DNA of 6,428 bases from Acidimicrobiia bacterium (GTDB taxonomy: Bacteria > Actinomycetota > Acidimicrobiia > Acidimicrobiales > AC-14), in assembly GCA_019243595.1 (NCBI GenBank), contig JAFAUA010000163.1, positions 1-6,428 on the forward strand, given 5' to 3'. The notes below the pieces were generated by a model. It had not been told where the DNA came from. It was given only the letters and a program-made list of their open reading frames with translations, and did not search any database. The position numbers were made by a program, and so were the translations under genes. Shown here piece by piece: positions 5,475 to 6,428 of the stretch. Each line of letters begins with the position of its first letter. Within the stretch, counting starts at the first letter, position 1.

Positions 5475-6302
5475 CTACCAACCCTTGAACTCGGCGGGGC
5501 GGCGCTCGACGAACGACATCATCCCCTCCCTGGAGTCCTCGGTTCCGCTGATGAGCTCCTGGGCGTAACCCTCGTCCCAGAAAGCCGTGTGCCGGTCGGA
5601 GTCGACCGCCCGGTTGGCCAGCATCTTGGCGAAGGCGATGGCCTTGGTGGGCCCCGCGGCCAGGCGGCCCGCCCACTCCTGCAGCGTCTTCTCGAGCTCG
5701 GCGCGCGGCACGATCTTGTTGGCCAGCCCGATTCGGTACGCCTCCGCGGCGGGGATGTCGTCGCCGAAGAAGAACAGCTCTTTCGCCTTCGACAGGCCGA
5801 CGAGGCGGGTGAGGATGTAGGCGCCGCCGGCGTCGGGTGCGATGCCGCGGCGCACGAACACCGAGATGAACTTCGACTCCTCGGCCATGACGACGAGGTC
5901 GCAGGCCAGGGCCAGGTGCATGCCGCCGCCGGCGGCCGTGCCGTTGACACCCGCGATCACGGGCTTCTCGCAATCCATGATCGACTGCACCAGCCGGCCC
6001 CAACCCGTACGGATCACCCGCGCCGGGTCGCCGACGATCTTCTCCGGCGCCCCCTCCGGTTTGGGCGGTGGGTCGCGGCGCTGGCTGCGAATGTCGGCGC
6101 CCGTGCAGAAGCCCTTCTCTCCGGCGCCGGTGAGGACGACGGCGCGTACCCAGGGGTCGCTGGACGCCTCGATCATCCAGTCGCCGATCGTGTCCCGCAT
6201 CGGCGTCGTCATGGCGTTGCCGGCGTCGGGCCGGTTCAGCGTGATCCAGAGGATCCCGTCGTCGACGCGCCGGAGGAGGTCGTTTCCCACGTCGTCGCTC
6301 AT
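5475..6302 (-). CDS. Enoyl-CoA hydratase/isomerase family (crotonase-fold) protein
   Basis: This 275-residue crotonase-fold protein acts on acyl-CoA thioesters in the cytoplasm. Oxyanion-hole segments are visible at GFCTGADIRS (64-73) and VNGTAAGGGMHLALACDLVV (119-138). The FVRRGIAPDAGGAYILTRLVG stretch (149-169) and the C-terminal segment GPTKAIAFAKMLANRA (217-232) are typical of the family. The two glutamates of classical hydratases (Glu144 and Glu164 of the rat enzyme) fall at His129 and Phe149, so simple 2-enoyl-CoA hydration is not assured. The Asp of the PDAGG motif (Asp157) is shared with PaaG-like isomerases. Isomerase, hydrolase or another crotonase reaction is possible. The ATG overlaps the stop of the upstream CoA ligase (ATGA), and the thiolase-like gene follows after 7 nt, so the three belong to one catabolic operon. 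The fold is secure; the reaction is not. Confidence 0.92.
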   Translation of the reverse strand: MSDDVGNDLLRRVDDGILWITLNRPDAGNAMTTPMRDTIGDWMIEASSDPWVRAVVLTGAGEKGFCTGADIRSQRRDPPPKPEGAPEKIVGDPARVIRTGWGRLVQSIMDCEKPVIAGVNGTAAGGGMHLALACDLVVMAEESKFISVFVRRGIAPDAGGAYILTRLVGLSKAKELFFFGDDIPAAEAYRIGLANKIVPRAELEKTLQEWAGRLAAGPTKAIAFAKMLANRAVDSDRHTAFWDEGYAQELISGTEDSREGMMSFVERRPAEFKGW

Positions 6303-6428
6303 TTGCTCACCGCCAGTGCGTCCAGAGCCACGGTGCTCTTGGGGAGCGCGGCCAGGGGGTTGATGTCGAGCTCTGCCAGCTCGGCGTGCAGATCCATTGC
6401 CATCCTTTGCGCTCGCATGATCACATCG
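6299..6428 (-). CDS. ATP-grasp (ADP-forming type) acyl-CoA synthetase (partial, C-terminus only)
   Basis: The last 42 codons of a gene enter from the right edge and end in TGA overlapping the hydratase-family ATG. The segment AELAELDINPLAALPKSTVA followed by LDALAV matches the typical end of the ATP-grasp domain in NDP-forming acyl-CoA synthetases (consensus of the type ELDINPL...G.VALDA). These enzymes make acyl-CoA from a free acid, CoA and a nucleotide. In this operon the enzyme would activate the substrate before the crotonase-fold and Ltp-type proteins act. The nucleotide-binding and CoA-binding domains lie outside the window, so a full-length fused enzyme and a separate beta subunit cannot be told apart. 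A related ATP-grasp protein such as succinyl-CoA synthetase beta is less likely given the neighbours. Confidence 0.72.
   Translation of the reverse strand, partial: DVIMRAQRMAMDLHAELAELDINPLAALPKSTVALDALAVSK

Overview
The window is GC-rich and gene-dense. Short or overlapping gene junctions, GTG starts and an mce lipid-import operon point to an actinobacterium (Actinomycetota). The Ser/Thr-rich linker and the LAxTG-type sorting signal of the secreted protein also fit high-GC actinobacteria. A lineage such as Acidimicrobiia is possible, but the sequence alone does not settle this.

Layout. (1) Positions 1 to about 2906, minus strand: the start of an mce operon. Reading from its promoter side it encodes two MlaE/YrbE-type permeases, one complete Mce (MlaD-domain) protein, and the first 42 codons of a second Mce protein that runs off the left edge. 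Junctions are 7 nt, 2 nt and a 4-nt GTGA overlap. (2) 2907-3081: a divergent intergenic region of about 175 nt with two dyad-type elements but no convincing promoter hexamers. (3) 3082-3879, plus strand: a lone secreted, probably wall-anchored protein with signal peptide, small two-cysteine domain, Ser/Thr linker, LANTG signal, membrane helix and basic tail. (4) 3876-6428, minus strand: the 3' part of an acyl-CoA catabolic operon. In transcription order it holds the C-terminal end of an ATP-grasp (ADP-forming type) acyl-CoA synthetase, an enoyl-CoA hydratase/isomerase-family protein, a thiolase-like lipid-transfer (SCP-x/Ltp-type) protein, and a small DUF35 zinc-ribbon/OB-fold protein. Two of its three junctions are 4-nt ATGA overlaps, so translation is probably coupled.

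How the parts could work together. The mce operon would import a hydrophobic substrate (sterol, fatty acid or other lipid) across the envelope. The catabolic operon would activate an acid to its CoA thioester, modify the enoyl/hydroxyacyl-CoA, and cleave it with a thiolase-like/DUF35 pair resembling the retro-aldolases of steroid side-chain degradation. The link between the two operons is inferred from proximity and compatible chemistry. They are separate transcription units with the secreted protein between them.

The most unusual local features are: the convergent junction at 3876-3920, where two stop codons share one CTAG and a 15-pair hairpin lies inside coding sequence; the Ltp-type protein without an obvious thiolase nucleophile; the crotonase-fold protein lacking both classical glutamates; and the unrecognised LANTG protein. 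I found no RNA gene, CRISPR array, insertion sequence or clear mobile element.
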